From Ruminococcaceae bacterium UBA1375 (GTDB lineage Bacteria; Bacillota; Clostridia; Oscillospirales; Ruminococcaceae): 64,000 nt of DNA. Positions 51,360-59,199 of this stretch are shown piece after piece; the stretch's first letter is position 1; each line of letters opens with the position of its first letter. Under the pieces are notes generated by a model that saw only the letters and a program-made list of their open reading frames with translations, was not told the DNA's origin and ran no database searches. The stretch lies in NCBI GenBank assembly GCA_002305795.1, contig DBRF01000013.1, forward strand, positions 33,027-97,026. The letters are read 5' to 3'. The position numbers were made by a program, and so were the translations under genes.

Positions 51360-51411
51360 TTCTTGCTCATCCGCTTTTTCGCCCCACTGTAGAATGAAAG
51401 GAGAATGTCCC

Positions 51412-53004
51412 GTGAAACCAATTTGGAAACGAAGCCTTTCCGCTTTGGCGGCTGTTTTGGTGCTGGGCGCTTCCGGCCTGGCAGCTTCCGCCCGGATCCC
51501 GGAAGCGGCAGTCAGCCCGGTGTACTCCGCCGTTTGGAACGATGCCACTCAGATATCTCCTGAAGGGGAGTACACCCAAGCCAAACAGGCCATTTATGAA
51601 GGACTGCTTCAACATCAGGAACAGATCAATGTGGCGGGGATGGGCTTGACCTCCTCCAACGCCCTGGATGTGTACGTCAGCGTGCTGAAAAATCACCCGG
51701 AGCTGTTTGCCCCCAAAGCCAGTATCTCTTGGAGTTACAATCCTTCTACCGGTGCGGTGCTCTCCATTATTCCGCAATATTACTACACCGCCGAAGAGGT
51801 TCCCGCCATGCAGGCGAAAATCGACGCAGTGGTGGAGCAGATGCAGTCCCTCACCCAGGGGATGTCTGACTACGATAAGCTTTTGACTATCCACGACTGG
51901 CTGGCAGAGCGGATGACCTACGATTACGATGTGGCATCCAGCAGCGATTTGACCTCCGGACGCACCGCCTACGATGCCTTGGTGCGCCACCAGGGGGTCT
52001 GCGAAGCCTATGATTACGGCTTCCGGCTGCTGGCCAATGAATTAGGCTTTGAAACCGGTTATGCCAAAACCCAGGACCATGTCTGGAGCATGGTGAAGCT
52101 GGACGGGGAATGGTACCATGTGGACGTAACCCACGATGACCCCTCCATCGGGGACGGCAGCGGCAGTTCCTATCTGGTACCCGGTTGCGTGCTGCACACC
52201 TGCTTTTTGGTCAGCGACGCCGGGGTCCAGGACGCCAACCACGGCAGCGGCAGCTATGAAGCTACCAACACCGCCACCTCCACCCGATTTGACGGGGAAA
52301 ACGCCCTGAGCAGCACCTGGGACGGGGTGGCGGTCTGGAACGGCGGGGTGTACTTTGCCGACGACGGCACTCTGTACACCGGAGATGTTTCCGGCAGCCT
52401 GACTTCGGTGGACACTGGATTGCTGTATGTATCTTCGGCAGCGGCTTATCCCGACGGCACTTCCGGCTTGCTGCTCACCGGCTACCAAAGCCCGGCGGAA
52501 AGCGAAGGGCTGTACCGATTCTCCCAGGATGGGCTGGAAAAGCTGGCGGACCTGTCTGCCGGGGAATACTTCAATGACCCCCAGGTGATTGTGTGGTGCT
52601 CTTATGCGGCAGAAAACCCGGACGGCACCATCGCCGTCACCGTTTCCAGCACCCTGCAGCCGGAGTTTCAAACCACGGTTGTGACCCTGCCCGCCCCGGA
52701 GCCGGAACCGGAACCCTGTCGCCATCCAAACCTGGTTTGGGAAATCGCCGCCGCTCCCACGGCGGAGAGCAACGGCATTTTGCAGGGCGTCTGCCCGGAC
52801 TGTCAACAGGAGTTTACCAAAGTTCTGCTGTACGGCGACCTGAATTTGGATGGCGGTATGGACGTGCTGGATGTGATGACCCTGGCACAGACCGTGGTAG
52901 GCAGCGCCCAGCTTCCGGAAGAGCTGTCCGGCGATTACAACGGTGATAGCCGGGTGGATGTTTTGGACGTCATGACCTTGGCTCAGATGGCGCATCCCAA
53001 CTGA
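51412..53004 (+). CDS. Secreted transglutaminase-like protein with dockerin
   Basis: 530 residues. Signal peptide (1-27), helical segment (50-150), transglutaminase core with triad C197 ('HQGVCEAYDYG'), H223 ('DHVWSMVKL') and D238 ('VDVTHDDP'), a beta-propeller-like stretch (260-430), one Cys-pair module ('CRHP', 'CPDCQQ') and a dockerin (about 478-530, 'DLNLDGGMDVLDVMTLAQ', 'DYNGDSRVDVLDVMTLAQ'). The enzyme may cross-link or cleave peptide amides, as microbial transglutaminase-fold proteins do either. GTG 51412 is preferred: AAGGAG lies at the right distance and gives a clean signal peptide; ATG 51394 is an alternative. Tandem paralogue of the previous gene. Confidence 0.88.
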   Translation: MKPIWKRSLSALAAVLVLGASGLAASARIPEAAVSPVYSAVWNDATQISPEGEYTQAKQAIYEGLLQHQEQINVAGMGLTSSNALDVYVSVLKNHPELFAPKASISWSYNPSTGAVLSIIPQYYYTAEEVPAMQAKIDAVVEQMQSLTQGMSDYDKLLTIHDWLAERMTYDYDVASSSDLTSGRTAYDALVRHQGVCEAYDYGFRLLANELGFETGYAKTQDHVWSMVKLDGEWYHVDVTHDDPSIGDGSGSSYLVPGCVLHTCFLVSDAGVQDANHGSGSYEATNTATSTRFDGENALSSTWDGVAVWNGGVYFADDGTLYTGDVSGSLTSVDTGLLYVSSAAAYPDGTSGLLLTGYQSPAESEGLYRFSQDGLEKLADLSAGEYFNDPQVIVWCSYAAENPDGTIAVTVSSTLQPEFQTTVVTLPAPEPEPEPCRHPNLVWEIAAAPTAESNGILQGVCPDCQQEFTKVLLYGDLNLDGGMDVLDVMTLAQTVVGSAQLPEELSGDYNGDSRVDVLDVMTLAQMAHPN

Positions 53005-53102
53005 GTGCAGTTTTTGTTTTTTGGTTTCTTTCTCCTTTGACGGAAAAAGGAAAGCCAAAACCGAGGAAAATCAGCACAGAATTTGTTTTTGTGAAAATCC
53101 CG

Positions 53103-53131
53103 TTGACAATCCCGCTGGCCACTGCTATGAT
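53103..53131 (+). promoter_or_regulatory. Promoter of the HPr-like gene
   Basis: TTGACA, 17 bases, TATGAT. A leader hairpin AGCAAAG/CTTTGCT with TTTTATTTT (53141-53190) follows and could act as an attenuator. Confidence 0.7.
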
Positions 53132-53214
53132 AGGTATCAGAGCAAAGGAGCTTACCCCAAAGGGGAAAGAGTTTCTTTGCTCTTTTATTTTCCGTAAAAA
53201 GGAGTTTGAGAGGT

Positions 53215-53451
53215 ATGCATCGCTATCAAGTGCTTTTTAAGGACACCAAGGATGTCAGTGATTTTGTCAACATTGCCATGGAATATTCCATGGATATGGA
53301 TATTGTGTTGCAGCGCCAGATTGTAGACGGAAAATCCTTTTTGGGGATTGCAAGTCTTCTGAGCCGGTACCGCAGCGAACCGCTTTGTTTGGCCTGCGCC
53401 GAAAAGAATCCGGAGTTTGAGCGCCGGATTACCCGGTTTCTCGCTGCCTGA
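53215..53451 (+). CDS. HPr-fold protein lacking the phosphorylatable histidine
   Basis: 78 residues. It aligns along the whole HPr fold: 'FVNIAMEYSMDMDIVL' corresponds to the helix and strand after the active site, and 'GKSFLGIASLL' to the KSIMGVMSL segment that contains regulatory Ser46. The active-site loop with His15 (HARPA in true HPr) is replaced by 'DTKDVSDF' without His, so PTS phosphotransfer through His is impossible. It may be a Crh-like regulator with only the Ser site, or unrelated in role. GGAG lies ten bases before ATG 53215. Confidence 0.75.
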   Translation: MHRYQVLFKDTKDVSDFVNIAMEYSMDMDIVLQRQIVDGKSFLGIASLLSRYRSEPLCLACAEKNPEFERRITRFLAA

Positions 53452-53580
53452 TTGAATCTGCCCGTTTCTATGATTGCTTCCTATTTTGATGCAGCCCGCT
53501 TGGTTTTCCGGCGGGCTGCACCCTTTTTGTTGCAGAAACGCCCGGTTTGTGGTATCCTCAAAGAAAAGGAGGAATGCGCC

Positions 53581-53775
53581 GTGTATCTTTCTCAGGCCGA
53601 AGATCTGCCAAAGGACCCGGTGATGCTGTTAAGCATCGTGAACATGAAGCTGCGGGACGGCTGTCCCAGCTTGGAGGAATTTTGCAAGTCCCTGGGGGCG
53701 GACCAAGCCGCTTTGGAGCAGAAATTGGCTGCCATTGGCTATCAGTATGACCCCGCTGCCAATCAGTTTCGGTGA
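53581..53775 (+). CDS. DUF4250-type small protein
   Basis: 64 residues. 'LPKDPVMLLSIVNMKLRD' and 'IGYQYDPAANQF' match the DUF4250 family found in Clostridia and some Gram-negatives; function unknown. Start is GTG 53581 with GGAGG seven bases upstream. It is 129 bases after the HPr-like gene and may share its transcript. Confidence 0.85.
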   Translation: MYLSQAEDLPKDPVMLLSIVNMKLRDGCPSLEEFCKSLGADQAALEQKLAAIGYQYDPAANQFR

Positions 53776-53900
53776 GTGCTGGAACCCCAGGGCCGGTGCG
53801 GAAAATGGAGGCTCTGGTCACTGCTAAAACAGTGGTTTTGCTTCGATGGCCCGACTTTTTGACCTGTTTTCTTACCGTGAAGTTTGTGCAAAACTGCCTT

Positions 53901-53929
53901 TGAAATGGAATGAACAAATCTGTATAATG
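53901..53929 (+). promoter_or_regulatory. Promoter of the 79-residue gene
   Basis: TTGAAA, 17 bases, TATAAT (53924-53929). Confidence 0.75.
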
Positions 53930-54015
53930 TAATATGTGACGTGTGGCATTTTACTGCGTAAATCCAGTTGAATGCTGCACGCTTTTGATTTCAATCTATT
54001 GCGGAGGTATGAATC

Positions 54016-54255
54016 ATGAAACGGATCAAAGCGGCCTGTATCTGCCAGACACTGCATTTTATGTTAAAGGAAGATGTGGGGCATGATTATGCGGTAAAGA
54101 TGGTTGCTCAGGAAGTTGAACACTACAAGCAGTCTTTGGAGAAAAACCGCACCCAGTATAAAATCCTGGAGGAGACCACCCAGCCGGACGGCTCCATTAT
54201 GGTGAAGATCATCAAGCAGTACAACCAAAGCCCGGTGGGGGACTACTTAAAGTAA
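54016..54255 (+). CDS. Conserved clostridial small protein
   Basis: 79 residues, no assigned domain that I know. 'CICQTLHFML' near the N-terminus carries a CxC, the middle is a charged helix ('EVEHYKQSLEKNRTQYKI'), and the C-terminus is beta-like with 'DGSIMVKIIKQYNQSPVGDYL'. No signal or membrane segment. GCGGAGG precedes ATG 54016. Similar small proteins are recalled from other Clostridia, but no function is known to me. Confidence 0.75.
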   Translation: MKRIKAACICQTLHFMLKEDVGHDYAVKMVAQEVEHYKQSLEKNRTQYKILEETTQPDGSIMVKIIKQYNQSPVGDYLK

Positions 54256-54389
54256 TCCCAGCCCTGCCGGTACGCAGCCAATGTCCATTGGATGTTGGCT
54301 GCATTTTTGTCCTAAAAGCAGTTTTGTTTTTCCAATGCAGCACCCAAGTCCCTTCCGCTGAAAATTCCACCGTTTCCTATGAAACCGCC

Positions 54390-54417
54390 TTGACAGCGGG
54401 AAGAATTCTGTTATAAT
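54390..54417 (+). promoter_or_regulatory. Promoter of the thi operon
   Basis: TTGACA, 16 bases, TATAAT (54412-54417), about 50 bases before the TPP riboswitch. Confidence 0.75.
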
Positions 54418-54463
54418 AAACCTAAGGCTTTTTGTGGAAAAAAGCGCGAAAATACAAAGTAAA

Positions 54464-54540
54464 TTGCGGGGGTACCGCTTCGGCGGTTGAGAGATCACCC
54501 TTAGAACCTGTCGGTTAAGACCGTGGTAGGGAAGCAATAG
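54464..54540 (+). ncRNA. TPP riboswitch (THI element)
   Basis: Contains the conserved blocks GGGGGTACC, TTGAGAG, CACCCTTAGAACCTG and GGTAGGGAAGC in order. The terminator at 54551-54587 is the expression platform; thiamine diphosphate should stop transcription before thiD. Confidence 0.93.
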
Positions 54541-54550
54541 CCAGCCAGTT

Positions 54551-54587
54551 GCGGCGGTTGTTTCCTGCGAAGCAGCCGCCGTTTTTT
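54551..54587 (+). terminator. TPP-riboswitch terminator
   Basis: GCGGCGG...GCCGCCG stem followed by TTTTTT. Confidence 0.85.
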
Positions 54588-54611
54588 GCAGCCTAAAAGG
54601 AGGCGTATCCT

Positions 54612-55412
54612 ATGATACCCGTGGCTCTTACCGTAGCCGGAAGCGACTGCACCGGCGGCGCCGGGATTCAGGCGGATCTGAAAACTTTCGCCGCTCTGGG
54701 GGTCTACGGGGAAAGCGTCATCACCAGCGTGGTGGCGGAAAACACCTGCCGGGTCTTTTCCCGCCGGGACATTTCCCCGGAAATGGTCACCGCCCAGCTG
54801 GATGCGGTGTATCAGGACATTCCCCCCCATGCGGTGAAATTGGGGATGCTCCCCACCATAGAGGTGGTGGAAACGGTGGCGGATTGGCTTGCCGCTCATC
54901 CCAAACAGCCGGTGGTCACCGACCCGGTGCTGGTGGCAACCAGCGGCGACGATCTGGTGGACCGAAAGGCTCTGGAGACCATTCAAACCAAGCTGCTGCC
55001 TTTGACCACCGTCCTCACCCCCAATCTGCCGGAGGCAGAAGCTCTAACCGGCATTGCGGTGACCGATGAAGTGTCCATGAAAGCCGCCGCCGCCATGCTC
55101 TGCAATATGGGGGCCAAGGCGGTGCTGGTGAAAGGGGGACACCTGCAAGGAGAAGCCCTGGACATCCTCTGCGATGGCAAAGAATACTACCGCTTTTCCA
55201 CCCCCCGGATTCCCACCCGCTGCACCCACGGCACCGGCTGCACCCTGTCCAGCGCCATTGCCGCCTATCTGGCCTTGGGGAAACCTTTGGTGGAAGCGGT
55301 GCAGCTGGCCAAGGAGTACCTTCAGGAGGCCATCCGTCAAGGCACGCCTTTGGGCCAAGGCCATGGCCCCACCCACCATATGCACCCGTTTTATCGTTGG
55401 GACGCCCAATGA
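54612..55412 (+). CDS. thiD: Hydroxymethylpyrimidine (phosphate) kinase
   Basis: 266 residues, ribokinase fold. Phosphorylates HMP and HMP-P for thiamine synthesis. 'TVAGSDCTGGAGIQADLKT' at the N-terminus, 'LTPNLPEAEAL', 'LVKGGHL' and 'HGTGCTLSSAIAAYLALG' with the catalytic region are visible. AAAAGGAGG precedes ATG 54612. First gene after the TPP riboswitch. Confidence 0.96.
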   Translation: MIPVALTVAGSDCTGGAGIQADLKTFAALGVYGESVITSVVAENTCRVFSRRDISPEMVTAQLDAVYQDIPPHAVKLGMLPTIEVVETVADWLAAHPKQPVVTDPVLVATSGDDLVDRKALETIQTKLLPLTTVLTPNLPEAEALTGIAVTDEVSMKAAAAMLCNMGAKAVLVKGGHLQGEALDILCDGKEYYRFSTPRIPTRCTHGTGCTLSSAIAAYLALGKPLVEAVQLAKEYLQEAIRQGTPLGQGHGPTHHMHPFYRWDAQ

Positions 55413-55437
55413 AAGTAAAATATAAAGGAGACACACT

Positions 55438-56748
55438 ATGAGCTATCGCACTCAAATGGATGCCGCCAAGCAGGGCATCATCACCAAACAGATGGAAATT
55501 GTGGCCCAGAAGGAACACCTGGAACCGGAAGTCATCCGGCAGCGGGTGGCCCAGGGCACGGTGGTTATCCCCGCCAACATCAACCACACCTCCCTGAGCC
55601 CGGAAGGCATTGGCCAGGGTCTGCGCACCAAGATCAACGTGAACCTGGGCATTTCCGGGGACAGCGTGGACTATGAGCGGGAGATGGAGAAGGTGCGCCT
55701 GTCCCTGAAATTTGGGGCGGAGGCCATTATGGACCTGTCCAACTACGGCAAGACCAACAAATTCCGGGGCGAGCTCATTGAGATGAGCCCCGCCATGATC
55801 GGCACCGTGCCCATGTACGACGCCATCGGCTATTTGGAAAAGGATCTGCTGGAGATTTCCGCCCAGGATTTTTTGCGGGTGGTGGAAGCCCACGCAGAGC
55901 AGGGGGTGGACTTTGTCACCATCCACGCCGGTATCACCAAGCGGGTCATCGAATCCTTTAAGCGGGAAAAGCGGACCATGAACATCGTCTCCCGGGGCGG
56001 CAGCCTGCTGTTTGCCTGGATGGAGATGACCGGCAACGAAAATCCCTTCTATGAGTATTTCGACGACGTCTGCGAAATTTTGGCCAAGTATGACGTGACC
56101 ATCTCCCTGGGGGATGCCATGCGTCCCGGCTGCCTGGAAGACGCTTCCGACGGCGGCCAGATTTCCGAGCTCATCGAGCTGGGCCAGCTCACCAAGCGGG
56201 CTTGGGAGCACAACGTCCAGGTGATGATTGAAGGCCCCGGCCACATGGCCATGAACGAAATCGCTGCCAATATGGTAATGGAAAAGCGGATCTGCCACAA
56301 CGCCCCCTTTTATGTGCTGGGCCCCCTGGTTACCGACATCTTCCCCGGCTACGACCACATTACCTCCGCCATCGGCGGCGCCATTGCCGCAGCCAACGGG
56401 GCGGACTTCCTCTGCTATGTCACCCCGGCGGAACACCTGAGGCTGCCGGACGTGGATGACGTGAAGGAAGGCATTATCGCCAGCAAAATCGCCGCCCACG
56501 CAGCGGACATCGCCAAGGGTGTCCCCGGTGCCACCGACATCGACAACAAGATGGCCCGTGCCCGGCATAAGGTGGACTGGGACGAGATGTTCAAGTACGC
56601 CGTGGACCCGGATAAAGCCAGAGCTTACTTTGAATCCACTCCCCCTGCCGACCGGCACACCTGCTCCATGTGCGGCAAGATGTGCGCCGTGCGCACCACC
56701 AATATGATTCTGGAAGGCAAAAAGGTGGAGTTCTGCACCGAAAAATAA
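55438..56748 (+). CDS. thiC: Phosphomethylpyrimidine synthase
   Basis: 436 residues. Radical SAM enzyme that converts aminoimidazole ribotide to HMP-P. Central motifs 'NLGISGDSVDYEREMEK', 'GADAIMDLS'-type 'GAEAIMDLSNYG', 'EGPGHMAMNEI', and the C-terminal [4Fe-4S] motif CSMCGKMC with the CX2CX4C-like spacing. AAAGGAGA precedes ATG 55438, 25 bases after thiD. Confidence 0.97.
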   Translation: MSYRTQMDAAKQGIITKQMEIVAQKEHLEPEVIRQRVAQGTVVIPANINHTSLSPEGIGQGLRTKINVNLGISGDSVDYEREMEKVRLSLKFGAEAIMDLSNYGKTNKFRGELIEMSPAMIGTVPMYDAIGYLEKDLLEISAQDFLRVVEAHAEQGVDFVTIHAGITKRVIESFKREKRTMNIVSRGGSLLFAWMEMTGNENPFYEYFDDVCEILAKYDVTISLGDAMRPGCLEDASDGGQISELIELGQLTKRAWEHNVQVMIEGPGHMAMNEIAANMVMEKRICHNAPFYVLGPLVTDIFPGYDHITSAIGGAIAAANGADFLCYVTPAEHLRLPDVDDVKEGIIASKIAAHAADIAKGVPGATDIDNKMARARHKVDWDEMFKYAVDPDKARAYFESTPPADRHTCSMCGKMCAVRTTNMILEGKKVEFCTEK

Positions 56749-56755
56749 GAACCAA

Positions 56756-56785
56756 AAAGGAGAACCCGGCCTAAGGTTCTCCTTT
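56756..56785 (+). terminator. Hairpin / left direct repeat next to repeat C
   Basis: 30 bp palindromic segment (AAAGGAGAACC...GGTTCTCCTTT) directly before copy C. It matches 57019-57048 in 29 of 30 positions. It has only three T afterwards, since the repeat element follows at once. Confidence 0.75.
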
Positions 56786-57018
56786 CAGGCTGTAGAAAAA
56801 TCAACTTAAAAGTTTTTGGTGCAGCTTTTTTCAAAAAGCTGCTGGGGATGCAAGGGGCAAAGCCCCTGCATTGAAATTATTTTGTTTCATAATTTATTGA
56901 TTTTATGTTATTTTTGAAACAAAGTTGCGAAAACAACAAACCGGAATCCGCCCGCCCAACGGCGTAGAGCCGAGGGCGGGTCAATGCGGAAACATCCGGA
57001 CCCTTTTTCGACAAGCTG
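56786..57018 (+). repeat. Dispersed MITE-like element, copy C, inside the thi operon
   Basis: 233 bp between thiC and thiM. Ends CAGGCTGTAGAAAAA and TTTTTCGACAAGCTG; the reverse complement of the right end matches the left in 12 of 15 positions. Contains hairpins GCAGCTTTTT/AAAAAGCTGC, GGGGC/GCCCC and the CGGCGTAGAGCCGAGGGCGG core, as in copies A and B. A 30-bp segment is duplicated directly on both sides (56756-56785 and 57019-57048). Non-coding. It and its flanks make up most of the gene-free stretch 56749-57085. Confidence 0.9.
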
Positions 57019-57050
57019 AAAGGAGAACCAGGCCTAAGGTTCTCCTTTTT
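57019..57050 (+). terminator. Terminator / right direct repeat next to repeat C
   Basis: AAAGGAGAACC/GGTTCTCCTTT stem followed by TT, second copy of 56756-56785. It lies 36 bases before thiM and should reduce read-through. Confidence 0.75.
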
Positions 57051-57085
57051 CCGAAGCTGTTATCTTGTTACGAAAGGAAATTCGC

Positions 57086-57901
57086 ATGGATATTTTATCT
57101 TCCATCGCCCAAGCCGCTCAAGCGGTGCGGGACAAAGTGCCCCTGGTGCACCACATCACCAATTACGTTACCGTCAATGACTGCGCCAACGCTGTGCTGG
57201 CCATCGGCGCCAGCCCCATTATGAGCGACGACATCGGAGAATGCGCCGACATCACCGCCATCTCCCAAGCCTTGGTGGTGAATATGGGTACCTTAAACCA
57301 GCGCACCATCCAAAGCATGATTGCTTCCGGCAAGCGGGCCAATGAGCTGGGCATCCCGGTGGTGTTCGACCCGGTGGGTGCGGGAGCCAGCCAGCTGCGC
57401 AACGATACCGCCAAAGCCTTTTTGGAGCAGGTGACTCCCGCCGTGATTCGGGGCAACCTGTCCGAAGTCAGCTTTTTGGCGGGACTGGAAGTGGCCACCA
57501 AAGGGGTGGACACCGCCGAAGCCGACGCTTCCAACGATCCCGTGGCCGTGGCCAAAACCGTGGCCCAGAAATACGGCTGTGTGGCCGCCATCACCGGGGC
57601 GGTGGACGTGATCACCGACGGCACCCGGCTGGTGAAGCTGGCCAACGGCCACCCCATGCTCAGCAAGGTCACCGGCACCGGCTGCATGACCAGCGGTCTC
57701 ACCGGGGCCTTCTGCGGCGCCAATTCCGACTATTTGGTGGCGGCGGCAGGGGCCATCCTCTCCATGAGCCTGGCAGGGGAACTTTCCTTCGCCCAGTACG
57801 GGGAAGTGGGTACCGGCCATTTCCACATGGGCATTCTTGACGCCTTGTCCAAACTTACCGAAAAGGACTATCTGGAACGGGGGAACGCAGATGAAACCTG
57901 A
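57086..57901 (+). CDS. thiM: Hydroxyethylthiazole kinase
   Basis: 271 residues. Salvages the thiazole moiety of thiamine. 'PLVHHITNYVTVNDCANA', 'VVFDPVGAGAS', 'GNLSEV' and 'VTGTGCMTSGLTGAF' with the catalytic Cys are characteristic. GAAAGGAAA precedes ATG 57086. No thiazole biosynthesis genes (thiG, thiS, thiH) occur in the window, so the cell probably salvages thiazole or encodes them elsewhere. Overlaps thiE by 11 bases. Confidence 0.96.
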   Translation: MDILSSIAQAAQAVRDKVPLVHHITNYVTVNDCANAVLAIGASPIMSDDIGECADITAISQALVVNMGTLNQRTIQSMIASGKRANELGIPVVFDPVGAGASQLRNDTAKAFLEQVTPAVIRGNLSEVSFLAGLEVATKGVDTAEADASNDPVAVAKTVAQKYGCVAAITGAVDVITDGTRLVKLANGHPMLSKVTGTGCMTSGLTGAFCGANSDYLVAAAGAILSMSLAGELSFAQYGEVGTGHFHMGILDALSKLTEKDYLERGNADET

Positions 57902-58529
57902 GATTTCTTACCGCCTCTACCTGGTCACCGACCGGGATCTGATGAGCTCTCCCACCCTGGAAGAGGGGGTGGAACAGGCCATCCAAGGCGGGGTGACCCT
58001 GGTGCAGCTGCGGGAAAAGGACTGCTCCAGCCTGGAGTTTTACCAAACCGCCCAAAAGGTGAAAGCCATCTGCGACGCCCACAAGGTGCCTCTGATCATC
58101 AACGACCGGGTGGACATTGCCCTGGCGGTGGACGCCGCCGGGGTCCACATCGGCCAGTCCGACCTGCCCGCCCCGGTGGTGCGGAAGATTATAGGCCCGG
58201 ATAAGATTCTGGGGGTCAGCGCCGGGACGGTGGCCCAAGCGGTGCAGGCCCAGCAGGACGGTGCGGACTATCTGGGTGTGGGGGCCATGTTCCCCACCGG
58301 CACCAAGGAGGACGCCGACATTACTTCTATGGAAGAGCTGAAGGCCATCACCCAGGCGGTGGAGATCCCCATGGTGATTATCGGGGGCATCAACAAAGGC
58401 ACCATCCCACAGTTTACCCATTGCGACATCGACGGGGTAGCGGTGGTCAGCGCCATTCTGGCCCAGCCGGACATCCGCCAAGCGGCGCAAGAGCTGGACG
58501 CCATGCTGCCGGAAGGATGGGGAAGATGA
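57891..58529 (+). CDS. thiE: Thiamine-phosphate synthase
   Basis: 212 residues, TIM barrel. Joins HMP-PP and thiazole phosphate to thiamine phosphate. 'YLVTDRDLM', 'VQLREKD', 'LIINDRVDIALAVDAAGVHIGQSDLP', 'GVGAMFPTGTK' and 'IIGGINKGTI' are visible. ATG 57891 lies within thiM; GGGGGAAC gives the SD. The stop overlaps the HAD gene start (ATGA). Confidence 0.96.
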   Translation: MKPEISYRLYLVTDRDLMSSPTLEEGVEQAIQGGVTLVQLREKDCSSLEFYQTAQKVKAICDAHKVPLIINDRVDIALAVDAAGVHIGQSDLPAPVVRKIIGPDKILGVSAGTVAQAVQAQQDGADYLGVGAMFPTGTKEDADITSMEELKAITQAVEIPMVIIGGINKGTIPQFTHCDIDGVAVVSAILAQPDIRQAAQELDAMLPEGWGR

Positions 58530-59176
58530 AGCGGCTGAAGCAACAGGAGGGCTACCTCTTCGACCTGGACGGCACCCTGCTGGATTCCATGGGGGTGTGG
58601 GAACAGATTGATGTGGACTTCCTTACCCGCCGGAACATCCCGGTGCCGGAGGATTACGCCCAGGCCATCGCCCCCATGGGCTTTCGCAGGGCGGCGGAGT
58701 ACACCATTGCCCGGTTTGGCTTTTCCCAGTCTCCGGAGGAGATTATGGAGGAATGGCACCAGATGGCGGTGGAGCAGTACGCCCACCATCTTTCCCTCAA
58801 GCCCGGCGCCAAGGAATATTTGGAGGAGCTGAAACAGCAGGGCAAGCCCCTGGCGGTGGTTACCGCCAGCTACCCGGAGCTGTACCAGCCTGCCCTGGAG
58901 CGGGGCGGGGTGCTGGATTTGTTCGACACCATCGTCACCGTGAACCAGGTGCCTCGGGGCAAGGGCTTCCCGGACATCTACCTGGAAGCAGCTAAGCGAA
59001 TTCAGGTGCCGCCACAGCAGTGCGCTGTCTTTGAGGACATCACCCAGGGCATCCAAGGGGCCAAAGCCGCCGATTGTTTGGCGGTGGCGGTGTACGATTC
59101 CGCCAACCGGGGCCAGTGGGACCAAACCAAGGCCTTGGCGGACCTGTCCATCCGCTCGTTTGAAGAATTGCTGTAA
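58526..59176 (+). CDS. HAD-superfamily phosphatase in the thi operon
   Basis: 216 residues, beta-phosphoglucomutase-like HAD. Motif I 'FDLDGTLLDSM', motif II 'VTAS', motif III Lys in 'RGKGFPD', motif IV 'VFEDITQGIQGAKAAD'. ATG 58526 overlaps the thiE stop (ATGA), so it is translationally coupled to thiamine genes. It may hydrolyse thiamine phosphate to thiamine, which a separate pyrophosphokinase would then activate; no thiL gene is in the cluster. Alternative: general house-cleaning HAD. Confidence 0.85.
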   Translation: MKRLKQQEGYLFDLDGTLLDSMGVWEQIDVDFLTRRNIPVPEDYAQAIAPMGFRRAAEYTIARFGFSQSPEEIMEEWHQMAVEQYAHHLSLKPGAKEYLEELKQQGKPLAVVTASYPELYQPALERGGVLDLFDTIVTVNQVPRGKGFPDIYLEAAKRIQVPPQQCAVFEDITQGIQGAKAADCLAVAVYDSANRGQWDQTKALADLSIRSFEELL

Positions 59177-59199
59177 CGGGGTAATAAGGGGGAAGGAGT

